DNA from: Halopiger goleimassiliensis
Lineage (GTDB): Archaea > Halobacteriota > Halobacteria > Halobacteriales > Natrialbaceae
Assembly (NCBI RefSeq): GCF_000455345.1
Contig: NZ_HG315690.1
Location: 2,121,360 to 2,185,359, forward strand
DNA length: 64,000 nucleotides
Direction: 5' to 3'
Part shown: positions 53,599 to 62,350 of the stretch, one piece after another
Numbering within the stretch: the first letter of the stretch is position 1
Layout of the letters: each line of letters begins with the position of its first letter
The notes under the pieces: generated by a model
Database searches by the model: none
Told to the model about the DNA's origin: nothing
Seen by the model: the letters and a program-made list of their open reading frames with translations, nothing else
Made by a program: the position numbers and the translations under genes

Positions 53599-55184
53599 GT
53601 CGGGACACCTCCGTCAGTGTCGTCCAGTTCGGGCCGTTCCTCGGGATCGGCGTCCTCGGGACGCGTACCCGCCATCAGCAGCCCGAGTTTTTCCTCCGTG
53701 ACCGTCTCCGGATCGACGACGTCGATGAACTCACCTTCGTACATGACCGCGATCCGGTCCGAGAGCTTTTGAATCTCCTCGAGTTTCGAGGAGACGACGA
53801 GAATCGCCAATCCTTCGTCGCGAAGTTCGATCAGGCGATTGTGGATGAACTCGATCGAGCCGATGTCGACACCCCGGGTCGGGTGGGCCGCGACCATCAC
53901 GTCCGGATCGTGCCCGATCTCGCGGCCGACGATGAACTTCTGTTGGTTCCCGCCGGAGAGCGACCCCGCCGTCGTCTCGGGGTTCGGCGGATTGACGTCG
54001 AACTCCTCGATGATCTCCTCGGCGTGTTCCGTGACCGCCGCCCAGTCGACGACCCCACCGTTTGCGTACGGTTCGATCGTCTGGTTTCCAAGCAGCGCGT
54101 TCCGAGCGAGGGAGTACTCCTGAACGAGCCCCTCTGCTTGGCGGTCCTCCGGAATGTACGCGATCCCGTCCTCGATGCGCCGACGACGGCTCCGTCCGGT
54201 GATGTCGTCACCGTGGAGTCGCACTGTCCCGTCGTCGACGGACCGCAATCCGGTGATGCTCTCGACGAGTTCCGTCTGGCCGTTACCCTGCACGCCGGCG
54301 ATGCCGAGGATCTCCCCCTCTCGAAGCGTAAACTCGACGTCGCTGACCTGTTCGCGACCGCGATCCCCGTCCACGCGAAGGTTCTCGACTTCGAGCACGG
54401 GATTGCCGGTCGTCGGCTCGCGCTCGATCCGGTCGAACAGCACCTCGCGTCCGACCATCAGTCGGGCTAGCTCCTGTTCGGTCGTCTCGGCGGCGTCGAC
54501 GGTGCTGACCGCCGTCCCGTCGCGCAGGACGGTGATCCGGTCGGCGATCTCGAGGGCCTCGTCGAGTTTGTGTGAGATGAAGATCAGCGATCGGCCGTCG
54601 TCGCGGAGGTCCGCCATCACGTCCATCAAACTCTCGACTTCCTGGGGCGTCAGCACTGCCGTCGGCTCGTCGAGGATGAGTACCTCCGCGCCACGGTAGA
54701 GGCTCTTGACGATCTCGACGCGCTGTTGGGCACCGAGATCGAGTTCCTCGATCGGGGTGTCCAGATGCTGGTCGGTGTCGAACCCGTAGCGCGAGCAGAT
54801 AGCTTCGATCTCCTCGCGGGCGGCCGACTCGTCGACGACCCCGTTGGTCGTGGGTTCGTGGCCGAGGATGACGTTCTGGAGTACCGTCATCGGTTCGACC
54901 AACTGGAAGTGCTGGTGGATCATGCCGATCCCGGCGTCCATCGCGTCCCGCGGCGAGTCGAACGCGCGCTCCTCGCCGTCGACGTAGATCGAGCCCCTGT
55001 CCTGATCGTACAGACCGTACAGGACGCTCATCAGGGTCGTCTTTCCGGACCCGTTCTCGCCGAGCAACGCGTGAATCGAGCCGCGCTCGAGCGTGAAATC
55101 GACGTCGTCGTTCGCAACGACGTCGCCGAACCGTTTCGTGATTCCCTCGAGACGGACGGCGGGTTGCGCGTCACGTGTTGTCAT
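53595..55184 (-). CDS. ABC transporter ATP-binding protein, two ATPase domains
   Basis: This 529-residue double ATPase is of the RbsA/NupO type. First domain: GENGSGKTTLMSVLYGLYDQ (Walker A), LDLGAQQRVEIVKSLYRGAE (signature variant) and VLILDEPTAVLTP (Walker B). Second domain: GVQGNGQTELVESI, a degenerate Walker A typical of the C-terminal half, with GSLSGGNQQKFIVGREIGHD and MVAAHPTRGVDIGS. It powers the two permeases. The order binding protein-ATPase-permease-permease matches BMP/nucleoside systems. Confidence 0.94.
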   Translation of the reverse strand: MTTRDAQPAVRLEGITKRFGDVVANDDVDFTLERGSIHALLGENGSGKTTLMSVLYGLYDQDRGSIYVDGEERAFDSPRDAMDAGIGMIHQHFQLVEPMTVLQNVILGHEPTTNGVVDESAAREEIEAICSRYGFDTDQHLDTPIEELDLGAQQRVEIVKSLYRGAEVLILDEPTAVLTPQEVESLMDVMADLRDDGRSLIFISHKLDEALEIADRITVLRDGTAVSTVDAAETTEQELARLMVGREVLFDRIEREPTTGNPVLEVENLRVDGDRGREQVSDVEFTLREGEILGIAGVQGNGQTELVESITGLRSVDDGTVRLHGDDITGRSRRRRIEDGIAYIPEDRQAEGLVQEYSLARNALLGNQTIEPYANGGVVDWAAVTEHAEEIIEEFDVNPPNPETTAGSLSGGNQQKFIVGREIGHDPDVMVAAHPTRGVDIGSIEFIHNRLIELRDEGLAILVVSSKLEEIQKLSDRIAVMYEGEFIDVVDPETVTEEKLGLLMAGTRPEDADPEERPELDDTDGGVPT

Positions 55185-55237
55185 AGTGGTGTGAAATAAC
55201 CGTTCTCATACATATCACCGAAGAAACGAGCGATCGC

Positions 55238-56335
55238 TCAGCAGCTGGTCGGGCCGCAGCTGAGTTCGATTTCGTCGTTCTCGAACGCCAACTTCGCCTC
55301 GTCGAGGCTCTCGTGGACCGCGTCGGGGAGTTCGTCTTCGAACGCCTGCCCGACCACGAAGTCGATACTGCCTTGCTCGATGCTGAGGTTCTGTTCGCCG
55401 ACTACGCGCTCGAAGTCGTCGTCAACGACGGCCTCGGAGACCTCGTAGGTCGCTTCGTTGAGCGCTTTGACGGCCGATCCGAGGATGACGTCCTGGTACT
55501 GGTCCTCGGTGAGCGACTGGTCGACGTCGACGCCGAGGGCGAACCGGTCGTGGTCCTGTGCTGCGGAGAACACCCCTGCACCGGCAGCGGACGCAGCGTG
55601 CCAGACGACGTCGGCACCGTCGTCGATCTGTGATTCGGCGACGTCGTTTGCAGCACCCGTATCCGAGAAGCTCCCGCCGTATCCGGTTAGCACCTCCACG
55701 TCCTCGTTTACCCACTCGACACCCTCGATATACGACTCCTCAAAAGCCTTGATCAGCGGGATCTGTTCGCCGCCGACGAAGCCGACAGTGGACTCGCCGG
55801 GGTCGGTGCTGCTTCCCTCGTGCTCGAACTCCTCGTTCGTCATCACGCCGGCGACGACGCCCGCGAGGAACGACATCTCGTTGTTCATCTCGATCCAGCC
55901 GGAGACGTTGTCGGCACCGTCGATCATGTTGTTGATGAGCATCCAGTTCTGGTCCGGATACTGGTCGGCGTTCGTCTCCAGCGCGTCGGTGTGGTTGTCC
56001 CCGACGCAGACGATGAGATCGTAGCCGCTCTCGGCGGCGTCGGCCTGGGTCGACTCGTACTGGGCCTCCTCGGTCTCCTCGATGGTCGTGTAGGAGAGAT
56101 CGAAGTCGTTCGAGGCCTCCTCCAGCCCCTCGACCGCGTTGTCGTTGAACGCGTTGTCGTCGAAGCCGGCCGGACTCGAGATGATCGCGACTTCCGTCCC
56201 GGCGCTTTCGCCGTCGTCACCGAGACACCCGGCGACGGCACCCGTGACGATCGCAGCTCCCGACGCGAGTACCGTTCGTCGGTCGATGGTCGCCCGTCCC
56301 CCGTACGTTCGTGCATCCGTGCGGTTTCCAGCCAT
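55238..56335 (-). CDS. BMP-family (PnrA/BmpA-like) substrate-binding lipoprotein
   Basis: The protein has 365 residues from ATG 56335, chosen because a TATA box at 56361-56370 places the transcript start 4 nt before it, which excludes an ATG at 56356. The N-terminus holds a Tat lipoprotein signal, IDRRTVLASGAAIVTGAVAGC, with the lipobox Cys anchoring the mature protein outside the cell. AIISSPAGFDDNAFNDNAVE and SFLAGVVAGVMTNEEF are BMP/PnrA motifs; this family binds purine nucleosides in bacteria. Ligand inferred; the isomerase and oxidoreductase neighbours hint at a sugar moiety. Confidence 0.9.
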   Translation of the reverse strand: MAGNRTDARTYGGRATIDRRTVLASGAAIVTGAVAGCLGDDGESAGTEVAIISSPAGFDDNAFNDNAVEGLEEASNDFDLSYTTIEETEEAQYESTQADAAESGYDLIVCVGDNHTDALETNADQYPDQNWMLINNMIDGADNVSGWIEMNNEMSFLAGVVAGVMTNEEFEHEGSSTDPGESTVGFVGGEQIPLIKAFEESYIEGVEWVNEDVEVLTGYGGSFSDTGAANDVAESQIDDGADVVWHAASAAGAGVFSAAQDHDRFALGVDVDQSLTEDQYQDVILGSAVKALNEATYEVSEAVVDDDFERVVGEQNLSIEQGSIDFVVGQAFEDELPDAVHESLDEAKLAFENDEIELSCGPTSC

Positions 56336-56693
56336 GTGTCTATACAGGACGGTCATCCACCATATATTTACTCATATTATTAGTACTATTTTTCTTTGAG
56401 TATATTTAGGGTATCTATCACTAATCGGGATCGGATCGGCCAGAGGAGGACGCGTCCGATCACACAAACGGGTATCAACGTAGGTAACTACTTTCCGAGG
56501 TGAGTCGGCGAGTTCCGCATTATATGTAAGATATATTTTCCCAACCCCAGACAATAAATAAAACAACATACCGTACCCACCGCCGAAAGACAGAAACTGG
56601 AACAGGAACCGCAGACGAACTGCCGGAACGACGTCTCGGTGCGACTCCCGTTCAGGTCCCGGATCCACCGGAAATGACCCACGGGTAACCGTC
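56336..56693. other. AT-rich intergenic region
   Basis: This 358-bp spacer separates the BMP gene start from the end of a transporter gene. It is much richer in A/T than the surroundings (56360-56600), with the TATA box of the BMP operon at 56361-56370 and other TATA-like blocks (ATATATTT, near 56530). I see no protein or RNA gene. Confidence 0.45.
56361..56370 (-). promoter_or_regulatory. TATA box of the BMP-ABC operon
   Basis: Minus strand reads TAAATATATG, centred about 30 nt upstream of the BMP ATG at 56335, predicting a near-leaderless transcript. Confidence 0.5.
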
Positions 56694-58061
56694 TCAGACG
56701 ACGACCAACAGCCCCACCACCACGACTGTCACGTAGACGGTGACGACGGCGGCGTACCGGACGAACTCGCGCCAGTCGAAGCCGCGAAGCGAGAGGACGC
56801 TCGCGAAGAGGAACGCGAGCCAGAGGTTCGAAACGCCGGCACCGTACATCGTCGCGATTAGCGAGGGGACCAGATCGACCTCCGCGGCGGCGACGGCCGG
56901 CCCCTGGAGCACCCACAGCGAGCCCGGATCGGGGACGAACAGGCCGAGGACGAACGCGACGACGTACGAGACCACCGCGGGAAGCCCGGTGCCGGCGATC
57001 GCGTCGCCGATCGTCCCGTACAGGTTCGCCTCCCCGAGCAGCGCCCAGACGGCCGCGTACAGCAGGAACGGGATTGCAACGTGGGTGGCCCACCGGGTCG
57101 ACTCCTCGGTCTTCTGGCGGAAGGCCATCGGCGGCCCCTGGGTCAACAGCCCGAGAATCATCAGCGTAAACAGCAGCCACGGCAGGGTCAGATCGCCGCC
57201 CGTGGCGTAGTACCAGCCGAACGAGATCACGCCGATGACGACGGCGATCATCGTGATGACCTCTGAGTTTTCGAGGCGGTCGCCGAGTTCCCAGTCGGCA
57301 CGCGGAACCGCGGGCGCGTAGTGATCGAACGTCTCCGCGATCGATCCCTCGAGGACGCTGTCCCGCCGCTCGAGCGGCCTGACGTCGTCGGACGACGGCG
57401 CGAGCAGGACGAGCACCAGCGGGAGCGTCACGAGCAACAGGGCGCTCGAGAGCAGGTTGACGGGGTGGAGGACGAACTCCCCCATCGCGATCGAGCCGAC
57501 GTCGTCGACCAAGACGTTCGCCAGGCCGCTCTCGTCGGCCATCATCAGCCCGCCCGGGCTCGAGAGCCCCTGGTTCATCACCACGAGCGCGAGCAAGCCG
57601 CCCATCAGGACGGCGGGGTAGTGGACGGCCGTCCCGTTCTCGCCGGCGCGACGACAGAGCCGCTGGCCGATCAACACGCCGCCGATCAGGCCCAGCGCCC
57701 AGTTGAACCAGCCGAACAGCAACGAGACGAAGGCGGTCGTATAGACGATCCCCGCCTGGCTCGTCGGGACGAGGGCGGCGATCCGGTCGAAGATGACCCC
57801 GACGCGGGGCGATTCGACGACAGACGCGCCGAGCACCCAGTAGAGGATCAACAGCATCTGGACGGAAAAGAGGTCGAAGAAGCCGGTGCTCAGCAACTCG
57901 AGTTGGGTCATCGGCTCGAGGAACGGAATCGTGACGAGCAACGCGACGATCGCGAGCAGCAATGCGTTGACCAGCGACTCGGGGAAGTACCGGCCGAGCG
58001 CGGGGACGAACGACTCCTCGTCGCGGCGGGCGTCGGTCGGGGATGCGGGTTCGCCGGCCAT
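56694..58061 (-). CDS. AtoE-like short-chain fatty acid transporter, second copy
   Basis: This 455-residue membrane protein has about ten helices and belongs to the TIGR00366 group (AtoE), with FVPALGRYFPESLVNALLLA at the start, MGGLLALVVMNQGLSSPGG in the middle and LGLFVPDPGSLWVLQGPAVA toward the end, where the homologous NFFVPSGGGQWVVMGE occurs in the partner. AtoE proteins import short-chain fatty acids such as acetoacetate or butyrate. The gene starts 4 bp after the stop of the first copy (58061/58066), so the pair is one operon. The two differ considerably, suggesting non-identical substrates or a heteromer. Confidence 0.82.
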   Translation of the reverse strand: MAGEPASPTDARRDEESFVPALGRYFPESLVNALLLAIVALLVTIPFLEPMTQLELLSTGFFDLFSVQMLLILYWVLGASVVESPRVGVIFDRIAALVPTSQAGIVYTTAFVSLLFGWFNWALGLIGGVLIGQRLCRRAGENGTAVHYPAVLMGGLLALVVMNQGLSSPGGLMMADESGLANVLVDDVGSIAMGEFVLHPVNLLSSALLLVTLPLVLVLLAPSSDDVRPLERRDSVLEGSIAETFDHYAPAVPRADWELGDRLENSEVITMIAVVIGVISFGWYYATGGDLTLPWLLFTLMILGLLTQGPPMAFRQKTEESTRWATHVAIPFLLYAAVWALLGEANLYGTIGDAIAGTGLPAVVSYVVAFVLGLFVPDPGSLWVLQGPAVAAAEVDLVPSLIATMYGAGVSNLWLAFLFASVLSLRGFDWREFVRYAAVVTVYVTVVVVGLLVVV

Positions 58062-58065
58062 GGGA

Positions 58066-59586
58066 TCACCCCAGCACCCCGATCAGGAGCGCGCCGGTTC
58101 CGAGCACGATCCCGCTGAAGACGAACAGGACGCCGACGTAGCCCATCATGTCGCGGATCGAGAGGCCGGCGATGCCCAGCACCGGCAGCGCCCAGAACGG
58201 CTGGATCATGTTCGTCCACTGATCGCCCATCGCGAACGCGATGAGCATGTGGTTCATCTCCGTGCCGGCGATCTGCTGGGTCGCCGTCGCGTAGATCTCG
58301 CCCATGACGACCCACTGGCCGCCGCCGGAGGGGACGAAGAAGTTGACGATGCCGCCGGAGACGAACACGAACACGTACCACGTCGTGTCGGTCGCGTAGG
58401 CCGCGGCCGTCTGGGCGATCAGCTCGACCAGCCCGGAGAAGACCATGATCCCCATGATTCCGCCGTAGAACTGGAACTGGACGATGATCTGGCTGGCCCC
58501 CTCGATCGCGTCGTAGAACACCTCGGCGTAGCTCCGCAGCGTCGTGTGCGCCAGGAAGCCGAGACCGAACATCACCGTGATGAAGACGTTGATGTCGAAG
58601 ACCTCCATGAACGGCTCCGTCGCGAACAGGTAGGCCAGGTAGATCCAGATGAGCAGTCCCGCGCCGATACAGACGAGCCGGCTGTCCAGCAGGAACTCCT
58701 TGTACAGCGACTCTCGAGCGCGGTGGGGATGGGCGACCTCACCGCCGTCGGAGCGAGGTTCCGACGAGTCTCGCGAACCCGCGGTTCGCTCACCGCCGTC
58801 GGAGCGAGGTTCCGACGAGTCTCGCGAACCCGCGGTTCGCTCACCGCCGTCGGTGGCCATCTCCGTGACGCCGGCCGAGCGGAGTTTCTCCTCGGGCACC
58901 GTCGTGATGTTCTCGGATTTCGGCGACATCAGCGGCATGATGATCACCGTGACGAGGACGACGCCCGCGACGATAACGAGGTTGTACGGGTGGAAGATCG
59001 TCTCGGAGACGGGGATGGTCCCCATCGTCTCCTCGGCGAAGTGACCCTCGGTCGCCGAGAGCAACAGCGACGCCCCGGACAGCCCCTGGTGCCAGGGCAA
59101 CAATCCGGCGTAGGCGGCCGCGACCAGCAGCGGGTAGTGGACCTCGACGTCCTTCTCGGCCATCGCGATCCCCACCTCGCGGGCGAGGATCGCGCCGGCG
59201 ATCAACACGACGCCCCAGTGGAACAACCCCAGCAGTTGCCCACAGAGCGCGACGACGAAAATCGCCTGGAGCTGGCTGGTCGGCACGTCGGCGATCCGCC
59301 GGAGGACCCGCTTCACCGGCGGCGAATCGGCGAGCGCCCAGCCGGTGAGCAACGCCAGCGACGCCTGCATCGAGAACTCGATGACCTCCCAGAAACCGGC
59401 ACCCCAGTGGGTCGCGACGTCGGCCGGCCCCTCCGGTGTGACCGCCACGGCGATGATCATCGTCAGGAACGTCAACAGCAGGGCGAAGATGAACGCATCC
59501 GGAAGGTACCGCCGTACCAGTCGGCTCGAGAGGTCCCCCAGTGCCGTAAAGAAGGCGCGTAACGTTCCCGGATCGCTAGCGCTCAT
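58066..59586 (-). CDS. AtoE-like short-chain fatty acid transporter, first copy
   Basis: This 506-residue protein has FFTALGDLSSRLVRRYLPDA, LPWHQGLSGASLLLSATEGH, NFFVPSGGGQWVVMGEIY and LGIAGLSIRDMMGYVGVLF, as in TIGR00366 short-chain fatty acid transporters. Ten or more helices. A loop between helices (about residues 248-282) contains an exact 51-bp tandem duplication coding DGGERTAGSRDSSEPRS twice, not part of the conserved protein. It is co-transcribed with the second copy downstream. Substrate is inferred from the family. Confidence 0.85.
   Translation of the reverse strand: MSASDPGTLRAFFTALGDLSSRLVRRYLPDAFIFALLLTFLTMIIAVAVTPEGPADVATHWGAGFWEVIEFSMQASLALLTGWALADSPPVKRVLRRIADVPTSQLQAIFVVALCGQLLGLFHWGVVLIAGAILAREVGIAMAEKDVEVHYPLLVAAAYAGLLPWHQGLSGASLLLSATEGHFAEETMGTIPVSETIFHPYNLVIVAGVVLVTVIIMPLMSPKSENITTVPEEKLRSAGVTEMATDGGERTAGSRDSSEPRSDGGERTAGSRDSSEPRSDGGEVAHPHRARESLYKEFLLDSRLVCIGAGLLIWIYLAYLFATEPFMEVFDINVFITVMFGLGFLAHTTLRSYAEVFYDAIEGASQIIVQFQFYGGIMGIMVFSGLVELIAQTAAAYATDTTWYVFVFVSGGIVNFFVPSGGGQWVVMGEIYATATQQIAGTEMNHMLIAFAMGDQWTNMIQPFWALPVLGIAGLSIRDMMGYVGVLFVFSGIVLGTGALLIGVLG
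58741..58853. repeat. Tandem 51-bp repeat with hairpins inside a transporter gene
   Basis: Two exact copies (58741-58791, 58792-58842) and 11 bp of a third (58843-58853). Each carries GCGAACC-CGC-GGTTCGC, a perfect 7-bp stem with 3-nt loop (58773-58789 in the first). The reading frame stays open, adding 34 polar residues to a cytoplasmic or outer loop. Confidence 0.8.
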
Positions 59587-59826
59587 CGTACGTGTCGGTG
59601 CCGACGACGGACCCAGTCGTACGGCGAGTCTACGATCTGACGACTCCTGATACCCTCAGTCATTGTATTCGTACACGATAGTTCCATCCAGACAGAACGA
59701 AAAGGGCGGCCTTGTTGCACATTCAGGCCGTTTACACTGTCGGCGATCGCGCGATCGCTCGTTCGCTACTCCGAATTCGATCGACTCCGCGTCGAAGGTC
59801 GCGAGAAAGGAGGGGTGACGGCCCGA

Positions 59827-60900
59827 TCAGTCGTCGGCCGGCGCGGGCGTCTCGCGTTCGACGTCGATGGTGCCCTCGTCCAGTTGCTCCTCGACGTTTC
59901 GGGCGGCCTCGACCATGTTGGCCATCTTGCCGTAGGCGACCTCGCGGGGCAACAGCTTCACGCCACAGTCCGGCGAGAGGACCAGTTGCTCGGGCGGAAC
60001 GACCTCGAGTCCCCGCTTGATGTTCTCCTCGATCTGTTCGACCGATTCGGCCTCGGCGACGTGGACGTCCGTCACGCCCAGCGCGAGGTCCTTCGTAAAC
60101 GCCGGATCCTTGAAGACGTCCAGCTGGTCGTAGTCGCCGTTGGCGAGTTCGAGGTCGAACTCGTCGACGGGGAACTCGAGGATCTCGGGATAGATGCGGG
60201 AGTAGTCGCCGTAACAGACGTGGAGGCCGATGCGGACGTCCTCCGGAATGTCGTCGACGATGTGCTCGAGCGCTTCGCCGACGATGGCGTGGTCGTCGGG
60301 CGTCGTCGCGAGGGCGGGTTCGTCGATCTGGATGTAGCGCGCGCCGGCCTCGACGAGCTTCTCGATCTCCTCGTTGACCAGATCGGCGAGGTCGTACGCC
60401 AACTGTTCGTCGTCCTCGTAGGCCTCGTTGAACGACCAGCTCGCCAGGGTGTACGGCCCGGTGATCGGCACCTTCACGGGACGGTCGGTCGCCGCGGCGG
60501 TGAACTCGTACTCGTCGACCAGCCAGGAGTCGGTGTACTCGACGTCGTCGACGACCGACGGCTTGTCGAAGTAGTTGTGTCCCCAGACCTTGACGGGCCC
60601 GTTGAACTCGTAGCCCTCGATGCGGTGGGCAAAGAACTCGACCATCTCGTTGCGCCGCATCTCGCCGTCGACGACGACGTCCAGGCCGGCGCGTTCGTGT
60701 TCCTGGGCGATCAGCCGCGCGGCGTCGTCTTTGGCTTCCCGCCAGTCGTCCTCGTCGAAGTCGTGGTCGGGGTCCTCGTAGAGTTCCTTCGCACGGTTGA
60801 GCCACTTGGGCTTGGGGTAGCTGCCGACGACGGTCGTCAGCAGGAAGTGGTCGTTCTCGTGGTCGTCCGGTCGGAACTGGTCTTTGTTCGCGTTCGTCAT
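59827..60900 (-). CDS. Methionine synthase, cobalamin-independent type, catalytic part
   Basis: This 357-residue protein corresponds to the C-terminal catalytic barrel of MetE. TTVVGSYPKPKWLNRAKELY opens it, and ITGPYTLASWSFNEAY, RYIQIDEPALATTPDD, IGLHVCYGDYSRIYPE (His and Cys zinc ligands) and LVLSPDCGVKLLPREVAYGK (third zinc Cys) follow. It transfers a methyl group to homocysteine. In archaea the donor may be a corrinoid protein or a methylated pterin rather than the polyglutamate folate of bacteria. It overlaps its upstream partner by 4 bp (60897-60900). Confidence 0.92.
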   Translation of the reverse strand: MTNANKDQFRPDDHENDHFLLTTVVGSYPKPKWLNRAKELYEDPDHDFDEDDWREAKDDAARLIAQEHERAGLDVVVDGEMRRNEMVEFFAHRIEGYEFNGPVKVWGHNYFDKPSVVDDVEYTDSWLVDEYEFTAAATDRPVKVPITGPYTLASWSFNEAYEDDEQLAYDLADLVNEEIEKLVEAGARYIQIDEPALATTPDDHAIVGEALEHIVDDIPEDVRIGLHVCYGDYSRIYPEILEFPVDEFDLELANGDYDQLDVFKDPAFTKDLALGVTDVHVAEAESVEQIEENIKRGLEVVPPEQLVLSPDCGVKLLPREVAYGKMANMVEAARNVEEQLDEGTIDVERETPAPADD

Positions 60901-61898
60901 GCTGGAGTCACCTCCGCGAGTTCCGCGGCCTCGGCAAGGACCGCGAGTTTCTCCTCGAACTTGCTCGAGGGCAGGTAGAACGTCTCCGTGTTCGTGGTCA
61001 GGTAGACCGTCTCGAACTCGGTGACCTGTAGTTTGTCCTCGACCCAGTCGACGCGGTCGCGAATCGCCTCGGGGTCCTCGACGAGCGTGCTCTGGCCGTC
61101 CGCGAGCCCCAGCGCCACGTCGTCAGTCGTTCCGTACTCCTGGATGTTGTAGACGTTGTCGTCCTGCTCGGCGACGAAGTCGAAGCCGACGGCATCGACG
61201 TCAGCGTCGAGTAGGTGCGCGTAGACCTTCTCCTCGAGCGCGCCCCAGTAGGGCTGAACGACGACGTCCGCGTCCGTGGCGTTCGCGACGGTGTCGATCG
61301 CCTCGCTGGCGCGTTCGTCCGCGCCGTCCTCGGGAGCCGACTCGACCAGCGACGGTTCGAGCAGGAACAGCGTCTCGTGCTCGGGGAACGCCTCGAGTTC
61401 GCCGGCGAGGAACTCCGCGATCGCGCCGAGGAAGTCGGCCTCGTCGTCGTAGTACTCGTCGGTCGCGAGGTCGGCGAGCGAGTACGGACCCGGGAGGACG
61501 GCCTGCAGGTCGCCGTCTGTCAGTTCGGCCGCGGCCTCGAGTTCGTTCGCGACGTCGCCGGAGAAGTTCAGTTCGTCCTGGACGACGGGTTCGCGGTAGA
61601 AGTTGTTGTTGTCGTAGTAGCGGACGATGCCGCGGGTCTCGACGGCGTCGTGGACGGCGAGCGGGTGCGCGAGCATGTCGTCCCAGCGCAGTTGTCCCTC
61701 GACGATCCGGTCGAGGCCCGCCTCCCGTTGCAGGTCGATCACTTCCTCGCGAGCCTCGTCGTAGGCCGCCGCGATCTCCTCGCCCTCGTCGCCGCTGATG
61801 AGATCGTGTTTCTGGTGACCTTTGAGGTCCGACAACTCGTCTTTCGCCCAGTCCGGGAGCGGATACAGCCCCGGCGTGGTCGATACGTACTCGGTCAT
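60897..61898 (-). CDS. MetE-like protein (partner of methionine synthase)
   Basis: This 333-residue protein starts at ATG 61898 (TEYVSTTPGLYPLPDWAKDE). A longer frame to 61940 is excluded by the TATA box at 61927-61936. It has the UROD/MetE-like barrel, with QREAGLDRIVEGQLRWDDM, LPGPYSLADLATDEYYDD and VYLTTNTETFYLPSSKFEEK. The H-x-C and C zinc ligands of the catalytic MetE barrel are absent, so it probably acts as an accessory or substrate-binding half rather than an independent enzyme. It is translationally coupled to the catalytic gene downstream. Its exact role is inferred. Confidence 0.85.
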   Translation of the reverse strand: MTEYVSTTPGLYPLPDWAKDELSDLKGHQKHDLISGDEGEEIAAAYDEAREEVIDLQREAGLDRIVEGQLRWDDMLAHPLAVHDAVETRGIVRYYDNNNFYREPVVQDELNFSGDVANELEAAAELTDGDLQAVLPGPYSLADLATDEYYDDEADFLGAIAEFLAGELEAFPEHETLFLLEPSLVESAPEDGADERASEAIDTVANATDADVVVQPYWGALEEKVYAHLLDADVDAVGFDFVAEQDDNVYNIQEYGTTDDVALGLADGQSTLVEDPEAIRDRVDWVEDKLQVTEFETVYLTTNTETFYLPSSKFEEKLAVLAEAAELAEVTPA

Positions 61899-61926
61899 CG
61901 TAGCACTGGCTAGGCTATACCGACGC

Positions 61927-61936
61927 TTAATATTTT
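61927..61936 (-). promoter_or_regulatory. TATA box of the MetE operon
   Basis: Minus strand AAAATATTAA is centred about 33 nt upstream of ATG 61898, so the transcript would start some 6 nt before it. Confidence 0.5.
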
Positions 61937-62048
61937 CCATACGGACAAATGCCCTGTAGTAATCCTAGCTAGTTTCCACCGGTGACGGCGAACGCGAGAC
62001 GGTCGCCGTGAGTCCGCCATCCCTGCGGACGGGCCGCTGATCGATCGC

Positions 62049-62324
62049 TCAGGACGAATCCGACAGCCGTTCCGACAGCCGATCGTACCGTTCCCGGACC
62101 GCCTCCCGCCGCCGTTCGGTCTCCGCGGCCAGATATTCCGCGTCGACGTACGCCCCGTCCTCAAGGGTCACCCGCAGGACGCCACCGTCTTCGCGGGCCG
62201 GTTCCGGAAGCGCCGCCGCCTCGACCTCGAGTTGCTCGGCGACCTCACCGTCTTCCTCGAGCAGGAGGACCGCCGTCTCGCCGTCGACGATCCGATCGAC
62301 CGTCGCCGTGTAGGTCTCGGTCAT
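62049..62324 (-). CDS. DUF3006 domain protein
   Basis: This 91-residue acidic protein starts at ATG 62324 (MTETYTATVDRIVDGETAVL). The opening V-D-R-I-V-D-G-E-T-A-V-L-L-L-E-E-D-G pattern is the DUF3006 signature. A charged helix follows (YLAAETERRREAVRERYDRL). The domain often accompanies MBL-fold hydrolases of the ComEC/Rec2-like group, and here it sits 26 bp after one. Function unknown; the pairing suggests a shared role. Confidence 0.85.
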   Translation of the reverse strand: MTETYTATVDRIVDGETAVLLLEEDGEVAEQLEVEAAALPEPAREDGGVLRVTLEDGAYVDAEYLAAETERRREAVRERYDRLSERLSDSS

Positions 62325-62350
62325 CGCGGGGACGTAGGCGGTCCAGCTAC

